Part shown: positions 55,054 to 62,201 of the stretch, piece after piece
How the letters are laid out: every line of letters begins with the position of its first letter
Position numbering within the stretch: position 1 is the stretch's first letter
Assembly (NCBI RefSeq): GCF_014078525.1
Contig: NZ_MU078695.1
Location: forward strand, 1 to 64,000
Reading direction: 5' to 3'
DNA: 64,000 nt
DNA from: Nitrosopumilus sp. b3
GTDB taxonomy: Archaea; Thermoproteota; Nitrososphaeria; Nitrososphaerales; Nitrosopumilaceae
Notes under the pieces: generated by a model
What the model was told of the DNA's origin: nothing
The model's input: only the letters and a program-made list of their open reading frames with translations
The model's database searches: none
Made by a program: the position numbers and the translations under genes

Positions 55054-55652
55054 TAGACAGCAGTCACCTTTTGTGTTTGGATTTGCTTTGTGGTTTGTCT
55101 TGGAACTGTTGTAAGTTCGAATGCATCAATGTCCAGAGTCTTGATTCCACCGACACAGGATCTTATCAAAGACGTAACGCATCTGTTGTATGTCTCTCTC
55201 GGATCTTCTTTCTTCAATCTAGCCAAATCATCGATTGAAGTCTTGAACTGTATGCTGTCAAGTGACAACAAAGAATTTTTGATGATGTCTATCTTTACAA
55301 CATCTTCTAAGATTTCTTTGATCAGGTTGCTTGTCCTTCCAGGAATTTGTTCGGTGACAATGATGATTGGGTCGCTGTACGTTTGCTGTATGTCCTGCAC
55401 ATCAAAGTCAATGACGTTGATAGTGTCTCCGTCTTTGGAAAACATTGCACTTGCTCTTGGGATTAGTTCTGCTCGTCCTGCTGAGAGACTGTTTCTGACA
55501 GAAGTTCCCAGTGTACCTATGATGTCACGTATTGCGTCAGTGCTTACTGGGTTGTTCAGAGAAATGAGATTGTATCCTGCTCTCTCAATTCCTCCCACTA
55601 TAGGTTCTTGTTTTGTGCCTTCAATTGAGAAGACGGACTTGAACTCGTTCAC
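55053..55652 (-). CDS. Element hypothetical protein
   Basis: This 199-aa protein starts at GTG 55652, preceded at five bases by GGAGGTGG, a near-perfect Shine-Dalgarno sequence. The open frame extends to 55688 but with poorer signals. The sequence is alpha/beta (TINVIDFDVQDIQQTYSDPIIIV, LIKEILEDVVKIDIIKNS), with no known motif. It ends with a run of basic polar residues. Coupled on both sides. Confidence 0.62.
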   Translation of the reverse strand: MNEFKSVFSIEGTKQEPIVGGIERAGYNLISLNNPVSTDAIRDIIGTLGTSVRNSLSAGRAELIPRASAMFSKDGDTINVIDFDVQDIQQTYSDPIIIVTEQIPGRTSNLIKEILEDVVKIDIIKNSLLSLDSIQFKTSIDDLARLKKEDPRETYNRCVTSLIRSCVGGIKTLDIDAFELTTVPRQTTKQIQTQKVTAV

Positions 55653-55759
55653 AGTGCCACCTCCACGAAGCTTCCGTCGGCCATCCAAAAGTAACCGACT
55701 GATTTTGGGGATTTTTGAGGCGTTTTCACGCCTGATTTTGAATCTATTTTCTGATTCAT
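55649..55759 (-). CDS. 36-aa leader micro-protein of the integrase operon
   Basis: From ATG 55759 the ORF reads MNQKIDSKSGVKTPQKSPKS and VGYFWMADGSFVEVAL. Its stop overlaps the next gene's GTG (GTGA). The ATG is the first base of the operator palindrome, so the mRNA would be nearly leaderless. As the first gene of the chain it is the likely entry point for ribosomes. Function unknown. Confidence 0.5.
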   Translation of the reverse strand: MNQKIDSKSGVKTPQKSPKSVGYFWMADGSFVEVAL

Positions 55760-55822
55760 TGTACCTATTAGGTACAACAATTATTTTATTGTTCCCATTA
55801 GGTACAATTTTTGTATTTAAAG
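55759..55822. promoter_or_regulatory. Divergent promoter with two 19-bp operator-like palindromes
   Basis: TTGTACCTATTAGGTACAA (55759-55777) is a palindrome with nine-base arms. A second, less perfect copy, TTGTTCCCATTAGGTACAA, is at 55789-55807. They are 30 bp apart, about three helical turns. A TATA box (tatttaaa, 55814-55821) for the rightward gene follows. The layout fits one dimeric repressor controlling both directions. Confidence 0.75.
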
Positions 55823-55862
55823 ATGAGAATTCAGATCGTATTCAGATACACATGGTGTTCAT

Positions 55863-56324
55863 ATGGGATTAGTTAAACGAGAAAGAAATAAGCAAAATTA
55901 CTATTATTTCAAAAAAGGGAACGATTATGTCTACTTAGGGCCTGTTAGTAAGCCTCATGAAATAAAAATTGACAGAGTAGAAGATTTGCTGGGTTACGTT
56001 ACTGAAAGATTTCAATACTATACGAATGAAGAACATGAATTGGTTTTATTATTAGATGAAAAAAGACGTGATGAGTATATTTCCAAACGTCTAAAAGAAC
56101 TTGACAATTATTCCGATGAAAAACTGATTTCGTCATTGTCTGAAGCGAAACAATCTGAATACATTGAGAGAAGAACAGCAGAGCTTCAGACTAGACGACG
56201 GCAAGAAATAGAACGTCCAGTGGGTCTTAAAGGAACAGGTCGCAGTGTTGCAGTAGCCGCTTCACCATCTAGAGAAGAAACAGAAAAGACGAAAAATAAA
56301 AAGAAAAAATCAAAGAATGATTAG
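55863..56324 (+). CDS. Basic element protein, partner of the HExxH gene
   Basis: This 153-aa protein begins MGLVKRERNKQNYYYFKKGN, DYVYLGP, a compact aromatic beta segment, continues with charged helices (RDEYISKRLKELDNY, SEYIERRTAELQTRR) and ends in a lysine-rich tail (KTKNKKKKSKND). No known family. It overlaps the 418-aa gene by eight bases and is driven from the operator-bearing promoter. Confidence 0.55.
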   Translation: MGLVKRERNKQNYYYFKKGNDYVYLGPVSKPHEIKIDRVEDLLGYVTERFQYYTNEEHELVLLLDEKRRDEYISKRLKELDNYSDEKLISSLSEAKQSEYIERRTAELQTRRRQEIERPVGLKGTGRSVAVAASPSREETEKTKNKKKKSKND

Positions 56325-57573
56325 AAATTCAAAATTCATTGTATCGCCTTCTACAGCATTACATTATCAGAATAGCCATTGGATTCCAGAGATTAATCTC
56401 ATCGTTTACAACATGCAAGATATGGTAAGTGACAATAATGCAAATGATATTGCATATAGCAAAGTGACAAGAGTTCACGAATTATCACATAGTGAGCAGG
56501 GAAAAACTGGAGCAATTATCAACAGAATGGCATGGACCGAAAATGCAGTTCAAGATTTAATTCATAATACAGATATTAACAATGCAGTAAAAAGTCAAAT
56601 TGCAATAGACAAACTTCATCTGGAATCAATTGCACTTATGGAAGCTCAAGTAACATTTCAGATATATGTGCAAATCTCAATACTCTCGTCTGAAAAGAAC
56701 ATGGGGATTAATGTAGACAAGGCTATCGAATATCTAGAAAAAAACATGCAGTCCAACCTAAATCGTGACAAGAGATACGAAGACATGTTCAATAAATTGC
56801 AAGATATCAAAGAATGGTCAGGTAGTTGGTTGTTTGCATTTCAAACGTCAAATTACGCACTAAATCTATCATACATACTTCCAGAAGAACAAATGCTTGC
56901 TGACAATCCTGCGTTGAGCCCCAACAACAGATTTGACGACACGTATGAAATTCTAAAACAAATGCACGATTCAAAGTCATTAAAACAGAGAACAGAATTT
57001 GCCAAATTTCTTAAACCGAAAAGCGATGCAACAGAAGGACAATTTCTTTCTTTCTTAAACGAACGTACAGGATTTCAATTTGGACCAATGAATTGTCCTA
57101 AAGATCGTGACGAGTTTTTCCATGCAATACAGAATCCATGTAACATATACAAGAAGAAATCAACTAAAGATTTCATCAATAGACATGAACAGTTCATAAT
57201 AAACAACATGGGAAAAGTCTTTCTAGATTTTCACAGGATGATGTCAGCAAACAACCATGTCTATGTAGCATATCATAATTTCAATAACACATACTATATT
57301 CCAAATTACATGTTTGATGATCCAATGATGGGTTTTGCATGGGAACATATGTTTATGATGTGGTCATTGAAAGAAGCAATAATAACAAAAACCAGTAGAG
57401 AATACATGTTAGAATTGATTGAACATTTTTTGCGCGATAGTGAAATGGGTGTTAATTTCAAAAACCATGTCAACAGAATCTTTGACGATATAGATTACTC
57501 AAAAATCAACCCTGTGTTGATGGAAGACTTTGTATCAACTTCCAACAAGATGGAAAGAAAACTAAATTGGTAA
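56317..57573 (+). CDS. Hypothetical protein with HExxH motif
   Basis: This 418-aa protein carries RVHELSHSE (His54, Glu55, His58), a zinc-metallopeptidase signature, with possible third-ligand glutamates 45-50 residues later (HLESIALMEAQ; Glu103, Glu109). The rest is helical, with an aromatic-rich segment (VYVAYHNFNNTYYIPNYM). I recognise no family. The motif could be chance, but a second HExxH protein lies 4 kb away in the same element. GC content here is host-like. Confidence 0.55.
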   Translation: MIRNSKFIVSPSTALHYQNSHWIPEINLIVYNMQDMVSDNNANDIAYSKVTRVHELSHSEQGKTGAIINRMAWTENAVQDLIHNTDINNAVKSQIAIDKLHLESIALMEAQVTFQIYVQISILSSEKNMGINVDKAIEYLEKNMQSNLNRDKRYEDMFNKLQDIKEWSGSWLFAFQTSNYALNLSYILPEEQMLADNPALSPNNRFDDTYEILKQMHDSKSLKQRTEFAKFLKPKSDATEGQFLSFLNERTGFQFGPMNCPKDRDEFFHAIQNPCNIYKKKSTKDFINRHEQFIINNMGKVFLDFHRMMSANNHVYVAYHNFNNTYYIPNYMFDDPMMGFAWEHMFMMWSLKEAIITKTSREYMLELIEHFLRDSEMGVNFKNHVNRIFDDIDYSKINPVLMEDFVSTSNKMERKLNW

Positions 57574-57577
57574 AACA

Positions 57578-57922
57578 CTAACTAAACACCCTCCGTCTTC
57601 TGAAACCTTTCAGCAGATACTTGTTCTCCTTTATCGACTCGTCTATCTCTCTTAGCAGAATCTTTTTTTCTGTCAGATACTCGTTTGCAAATCTCAGGAA
57701 AGACTTTGCTCTGACTTCTCTTGGATTTCTCTGCGTCTGCTCTACGAGTCCTTTCATCTCCAAGGCGTCAAGCAGATAGTATATCTTGCTCTGAGGAACT
57801 CCTGCTTCTTTCCAGAGCATTCCTGCCTTGGTCTTGCCGTTGACCTGTAGCGTGAAATACACTCTAGACTCGTAGTCCCCCAGTCCGAATGTCTTGAGTT
57901 TCTTCAGTATCTCTTCTCTCAT
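57578..57922 (-). CDS. TrmB-like transcription regulator, wHTH only
   Basis: This 114-aa protein is a TrmB-type winged helix: KLKTFGLGDYESRVYFTLQ, GMLWKEAGVPQSKIYYLLDA and LEMKGLVEQTQRNPREVRA, with a short basic tail and no sugar-binding domain. A good Shine-Dalgarno (GGAGG, eight bases) supports ATG 57922 over the longer frame from 57958. It may be the regulator of the element's operators, 1.8 kb away. Confidence 0.78.
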   Translation of the reverse strand: MREEILKKLKTFGLGDYESRVYFTLQVNGKTKAGMLWKEAGVPQSKIYYLLDALEMKGLVEQTQRNPREVRAKSFLRFANEYLTEKKILLREIDESIKENKYLLKGFRRRRVFS

Positions 57923-57923
57923 C

Positions 57924-58064
57924 TCACTCGCCTCCCGTTTGGGAGAGAGGATTTTCATCCTCTTTCGTTTCCCAGAGGGCTATCCTTCCGATAATCTTCC
58001 TCTTCTTAGGGTCTTTTTCTGAGGACTGTATCAGTCCAGTGTAGATTGGCTTGTTGCCGTTCAT
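57924..58064 (-). CDS. 46-aa small protein upstream of the TrmB-like gene
   Basis: From ATG 58064, with GAGGTGA upstream, the ORF reads MNGNKPIYTGLIQSSEKDPK, then KRKIIGRIALWETKED. Its stop is one base before the TrmB-like ATG. The strand pattern looks like a small beta sheet. It probably forms a two-gene operon with the regulator. GC content is high, as in the integrase operon. Confidence 0.5.
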   Translation of the reverse strand: MNGNKPIYTGLIQSSEKDPKKRKIIGRIALWETKEDENPLSQTGGE

Positions 58065-58165
58065 CTCAAATCACCTCGAGAGTTAACCTCGGGCCTGAGC
58101 CATGCCCTTTTCAGCGACGTTTTGACTTCCAGACTTCAGGAGCGGTTCAAGGAACGAAAAGGACA

Positions 58166-58240
58166 ATGAGCGAAGGCGATAGAAAAATTGAAAAAGAAAT
58201 CAAAAAATGGATAAACGAATCTGTTAAAGAATTACAGTAG
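58166..58240 (+). CDS. 24-aa helical micro-protein
   Basis: MSEGDRKIEKEIKKWINESV-KELQ is one amphipathic helix, five bases upstream of the following gene. AAGGA precedes the ATG. The open frame runs further upstream, but that part is opposite the leader protein and looks non-coding. Low confidence because of its size. Confidence 0.35.
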   Translation: MSEGDRKIEKEIKKWINESVKELQ

Positions 58241-58245
58241 TAACA

Positions 58246-58902
58246 ATGACCGCAAACCAAAATGATGTAAACCGAATGGAACAGTTAGCCGCATGGTTAG
58301 AAGATAACAAGAACAAAATACCAAATTCAGAAATATTGATCCACAAGTTAAGAAAGGATCAGCAATTGGGGCATTTGGTTAACGCCGAATTTGTGAAACG
58401 GTTTCACGATAATGGAACTTACAAAGTAACCGATGTTGAATTGAGCACAGGGAATCACGACATAGACATCGAGTTGGACAACAAGATTAACGTACAGACA
58501 TGGCACGGAGCAAGTGTTGCATCTCACAACATCAAAAGAGGAAAAGTGGGAAGGTTGGGCGGAGTTCCCGACGATTGGGACAAAAATGAATCAGTGCTAA
58601 AAAAGAAACTTGGTCAACTACCAAACGATAAACTAGGAGTATTACTTCTACTCCAGTCTCATACAGGGTTTACATTTCTTCCTGAATGGCACAGGGACAT
58701 AATTCCAAAAAATAAATGCGTGATTTCGCTGCATGCAGAAAGTTGGGAGCCTTTTATAGCAGGTACGTTTCCCATAGCTGAGATTCACATCAACAAAGAT
58801 TTTCAAAACATGAATGAGGCAAAGAAGATCATTTCCGCAATAGGGTACAATTACAAGGCAACATTTACTTTTGACAATGGACTCCAATGGACAACTAAAT
58901 GA
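58246..58902 (+). CDS. Putative nuclease-fold protein
   Basis: This 218-aa protein shows FVKRFHDNGTYKVTDVELST, then HDIDIELDNKINVQTWHGAS. The D-x-D-I...I-N-V-Q-T-W arrangement resembles a PD-(D/E)XK core with Gln in place of the catalytic Glu/Lys, as in some restriction enzymes. The rest is alpha/beta (KLGVLLLLQSHTGFTFLPEW). The nuclease call is an inference from a weak motif; it may be inactive or structural. Confidence 0.45.
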   Translation: MTANQNDVNRMEQLAAWLEDNKNKIPNSEILIHKLRKDQQLGHLVNAEFVKRFHDNGTYKVTDVELSTGNHDIDIELDNKINVQTWHGASVASHNIKRGKVGRLGGVPDDWDKNESVLKKKLGQLPNDKLGVLLLLQSHTGFTFLPEWHRDIIPKNKCVISLHAESWEPFIAGTFPIAEIHINKDFQNMNEAKKIISAIGYNYKATFTFDNGLQWTTK

Positions 58903-58954
58903 TCATCCGTTGTTTCTTTAAATTTCTTAAATAGAAGTAGTTTTCATTTTTTTC

Positions 58955-59143
58955 ATGGAAAAATGTAATCCCTGGTTTACTCTTACAAATATTGGAATCA
59001 CGGCATTTACGGCTGCAGTAGAATACAAAACTGCCCCTACAATAGAAGAAGGAATACGGAAGATTGGTAAAAGAATAGAAGAAAACAAAACTATTGAGGC
59101 TATTGTAGAGTGCGCAGTTAACGATACAGAATGTGATTGTTAA
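58955..59143 (+). CDS. Small Cys-containing hypothetical protein
   Basis: This 62-aa protein has MEKCNPWFTLTNIGITAFTA, a helical body and a C-terminal ECAVNDTECDC. No family. The 52-base gap upstream contains a TATA-like tttaaatttcttaaata. It may begin a new transcript with the downstream resolvase-like gene. Confidence 0.45.
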   Translation: MEKCNPWFTLTNIGITAFTAAVEYKTAPTIEEGIRKIGKRIEENKTIEAIVECAVNDTECDC

Positions 59144-59188
59144 ATTGACTTTCTAAAAGTTAATCTTCTTGATCTCTTTTACATTATT

Positions 59189-59602
59189 ATGACACAACCG
59201 CTTCTTTCAATATCTCTAAAATGCTATGAACCCAAAACTTACGGGAATAATGATTTAGAGCGGAAAAAAGAGCTTCGTGATTTAATTCTAAATAAAATTG
59301 AAAACATTTCCGATGTTCAACAGAAATGTCGTGGAAAAAAACTGTCATTTGAAGTATGCTTCAATTTGTATTCTGATTCAAGTGTAGAAGGGAGAAAAAC
59401 AAAAGACCTCGATAACATGTTGAAAATATTTTGTGATGTGTTTCCTGAATTTATTGACAGAAACAAAACTGTGAAAGGATTAGGGTTGTTAGAAGATGAC
59501 AGAGATGATTTGATTTTTGAAATAAATTGTGAAAAGAGGCTTGTTGGTTTTGAGTCTGAGGAAGGAATCGATTTTAGCATTTATGAATATCCAAAACTTT
59601 AG
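59189..59602 (+). CDS. RusA-like Holliday-junction resolvase
   Basis: This 137-aa protein shows the RusA signature: SFEVCFNLYSDSS, then KTKDLDNMLKIFCDVFPEFI and KGLGLLEDDRDDLIFEINCEK. The Asp residues in KDLDN and LEDDRDD correspond to the metal-binding acidic residues of RusA. RusA-type resolvases come mainly from phages and mobile elements and cut recombination or replication junctions. Host archaea use Hjc instead. ATG start with a leader of about 45 bases. Confidence 0.75.
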   Translation: MTQPLLSISLKCYEPKTYGNNDLERKKELRDLILNKIENISDVQQKCRGKKLSFEVCFNLYSDSSVEGRKTKDLDNMLKIFCDVFPEFIDRNKTVKGLGLLEDDRDDLIFEINCEKRLVGFESEEGIDFSIYEYPKL

Positions 59603-59647
59603 ACTGTGAATCACTTAATATGATGTTAAACAATTATTATTTCTAGT

Positions 59648-60499
59648 ATGCAAAATACAATTGCAATTATTTGTGATTGCGATGAAACTCTAGCTCCAGA
59701 TACAACAAATTTCCTTTTAGAGCAAAACGGAGTAAAAGTCAAACCATTCTGGACGAAAATAACGAAGATGGTCTCACAAGGATGGGATCCTCCACAAGCA
59801 TGGATGATTGAGATACTAAAGATGATCCAGTCCGGTCAGATAGAACAAGATACAAATGAGAAACTTACAAAGCTTGGAAAGAAAATAACTCCTTATGAAG
59901 GAGTGCCGGAGTTTATTCCTCAAATAAAGTCAATGGTCAAGAAGAACAAGGACTTTGACGAAGCAGGAGTCAATATTGAATTTTACATCATTTCATCAGG
60001 ATTTGAAGATCTGATTAAGGGAAGTATACTGTCAAAACACTTTACAGATATTTTTGCTGGAACATTTAACGAAGATAGAAAAACAAAAAAAATTGACAGC
60101 ATAAAATCAAGTGTAACTTTTACTGAGAAAACAAAGTTCCTTTATGCAATTAACAAGGGCATAACAGGAAAAGAATTGAGACGTTGTCCTTTTAGTGTGA
60201 ATGATGCAATAAAACCAGAAGATAGACGTATTCCGTTTGAATACATGGTATATCTTGGAGATAGTCCTGGTGACATTCCATGCTTTTCTGCTGTGAAAGG
60301 ATATGGTGGAGATTGTATTGGAATTACTGGAAAACATTCTGTCAACAAAGGATACCAGCTTGCACGTGGAAAACGAACCACAGTGGGTCCTTATTCTAGA
60401 AATTATAAAAAAGGAAGTGATTTGAGAAATGTTCTGGACACCATAGTTAAGAAAATTGGTTATGAAATTGTAGATAGAAAGAAAAGGCATCTTCCATGA
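59648..60499 (+). CDS. HAD-superfamily phosphatase
   Basis: This 283-aa protein has HAD motif I, IICDCDETLAPDT (nucleophile Asp and acid Asp), motif II in IISSG, a motif III lysine region and motif IV YLGDSPGDIPCF. A helical cap lies between I and II. Substrate unknown; a phosphoserine- or nucleotide-phosphatase role is possible. It overlaps the next gene by four bases. Confidence 0.82.
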   Translation: MQNTIAIICDCDETLAPDTTNFLLEQNGVKVKPFWTKITKMVSQGWDPPQAWMIEILKMIQSGQIEQDTNEKLTKLGKKITPYEGVPEFIPQIKSMVKKNKDFDEAGVNIEFYIISSGFEDLIKGSILSKHFTDIFAGTFNEDRKTKKIDSIKSSVTFTEKTKFLYAINKGITGKELRRCPFSVNDAIKPEDRRIPFEYMVYLGDSPGDIPCFSAVKGYGGDCIGITGKHSVNKGYQLARGKRTTVGPYSRNYKKGSDLRNVLDTIVKKIGYEIVDRKKRHLP

Positions 60500-60783
60500 A
60501 CGCAACTTACAAAAAAGAAACATTACCTGATCCTGCATCTGAAGGAAACACATATGATAATTACACATTACAACGTGATGTAGAGTTTTGTTGTGATCCT
60601 CTCAAAGGATATTACAAAAAATCAAGCGGATGGAACTATGAACAAGGAAAATTTGTCATAGTTGATCAAATATCCTATGAGGGACAAACTGTCATTCCAA
60701 TTGATTTTTGTCCTTTCTGTGGGCAAAAAATAGAGTATGAAGACATTGACAAACCCAAGAAAACACGAAAACGAAAAAAATAA
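60496..60783 (+). CDS. Zinc-ribbon-like small protein
   Basis: This 95-aa protein has CCDPL near residue 32 and CPFCGQKIEY near residue 75, two Cys pairs that could bind a zinc ion, and a basic tail (PKKTRKRKK). It begins inside the end of the phosphatase gene, so the two are coupled. It is convergent with the GHKL gene two bases away. Confidence 0.6.
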   Translation: MNATYKKETLPDPASEGNTYDNYTLQRDVEFCCDPLKGYYKKSSGWNYEQGKFVIVDQISYEGQTVIPIDFCPFCGQKIEYEDIDKPKKTRKRKK

Positions 60784-60785
60784 TT

Positions 60786-62162
60786 TTACACGGATTCAGC
60801 AGAAATTTTTCCAATGATGTTTGTCAATTCCGATTCAAATTCTCTTGAAACATCTCCTGCACCACTAATTGCATGGCTTGTTTCGTGAAGAAGAGTCCCT
60901 GCATAATCTTTCATTTTCTTTAGTTGTTCTCGTTTAATGACTATTCTTTTCTTGTCTGGTTCCCATAATCCAGATGCTTCCATGCCCGATTCTTCTCTTC
61001 TCATAGTCTCAGAAATTACAATTTCTTTGATCATCTTTGGTTGTCCTCCGATTAAACCGAAAATATCTTTAGTTTTATCAAAAATTTCTTTCTCTGAGGA
61101 ATTCAGTTCTGAGGGTTTTACAAACTTGAATTCAAAACTCTCATTCCATTCTATATTGTATTGTCCTAAATCTCTCATGGTATTTCCTGACATGTCTTGT
61201 TCGCCTCGTATCTTTTGGCTAATTGTTTCAGGAACTACTACCACGGACAACCCATCATGTCTAGCATTGTCTATGGCCATTGTATCGTATTGCAATTGTT
61301 GAGGAGTAACAAAGACTACTGATGAGGTAGTGTTAAGAATTTTGCATGCGTGTACTGCAACATCAACATACTTCATCTCGTCATGTTCAGTTCCTTTTTG
61401 ATATCCCTCAAGATCTTCCACAAGCAGTTTAGCGATTTTTTCATCATTGCTGGATAACAAGATAGACTTTACACGTTCTGTGTATGCGGTTCTTCCGACA
61501 TGTGTTCTCTCACGATTAAGTGCTTTTCTCATTGCTCCGGTCAATGAAGTGATGTTATATGAGAACAGAAAATTTTCTTCTTCAGCAACTTTGATTCCAT
61601 TAATGTAAATTCTTGATGTTGATTCTTTGTTCAAAATTTCTCCATACTGTGTTTTTTCTAGAACTTTTTCACCTGAAAATTTCAAGAAAAGGCTCTTTGC
61701 TTTTTCAATGTCATCTTTTGTGCATCCTTCTAAAATTACTTTGGTACCAATCATTTCTGGTTCTGACGGTGATGAAATAACTGCATGAAGCGTAACAACA
61801 TCTTCAAAATCATGCTTTGATGATTTGTCAATTGTTATGTCTCCGTGTTTGGATTTGATGATAATGTTTACTTTGTGTCTATCAAAAGTTGCAAGTGCAT
61901 CTTTTAATCCAACTCCAAACTTTCCAATTACTAGTTCTGGATGTGAAATCTTTTCTTCATTTTCATTCTGAGTTAGATGCTCGTATTTTATTCCACGACC
62001 ATAATCCCTAATGACAAAACTGTTTTTTTCTTTTTTAATTTCAATTTCTTTTGTGTCAGTTAGAATTTGCTCGTCAATAGCATTTGCAATAATTTCTCTT
62101 ATTGCATGATATACTTCCCAATCTTCAAGTACTTCTTCTATGTTTAAGTCAAATTTTCTCAT
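60786..62162 (-). CDS. GHKL ATPase fused to an HExxH metallopeptidase-like domain
   Basis: This 458-aa protein has an N-terminal Bergerat ATPase: N box EIIANAIDE (23-31), G1 RDYGRGI (52-58), G2 GKFGVGLKDAL (80-90) and IGTKVILEG (138-146), like Hsp90/MutL/MORC rather than histidine kinases. Residues about 390-445 carry LLHETSHA (His426, Glu427, His430) with glutamates at 441-445 as a third ligand: a gluzincin pattern. It lies 39 bases downstream of the Rad50-like gene on the same strand and may act with it. Confidence 0.75.
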   Translation of the reverse strand: MRKFDLNIEEVLEDWEVYHAIREIIANAIDEQILTDTKEIEIKKEKNSFVIRDYGRGIKYEHLTQNENEEKISHPELVIGKFGVGLKDALATFDRHKVNIIIKSKHGDITIDKSSKHDFEDVVTLHAVISSPSEPEMIGTKVILEGCTKDDIEKAKSLFLKFSGEKVLEKTQYGEILNKESTSRIYINGIKVAEEENFLFSYNITSLTGAMRKALNRERTHVGRTAYTERVKSILLSSNDEKIAKLLVEDLEGYQKGTEHDEMKYVDVAVHACKILNTTSSVVFVTPQQLQYDTMAIDNARHDGLSVVVVPETISQKIRGEQDMSGNTMRDLGQYNIEWNESFEFKFVKPSELNSSEKEIFDKTKDIFGLIGGQPKMIKEIVISETMRREESGMEASGLWEPDKKRIVIKREQLKKMKDYAGTLLHETSHAISGAGDVSREFESELTNIIGKISAESV

Positions 62163-62201
62163 AGCTGTAATTTCACTTTGAAGTTTTTATGCATTAAAAA
62201 A

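Noticed and set aside
58046-58165. N-terminal extension of the 24-aa ORF
   Set aside because: This part overlaps the leader protein of the TrmB unit on the opposite strand and its translation looks like non-coding sequence.
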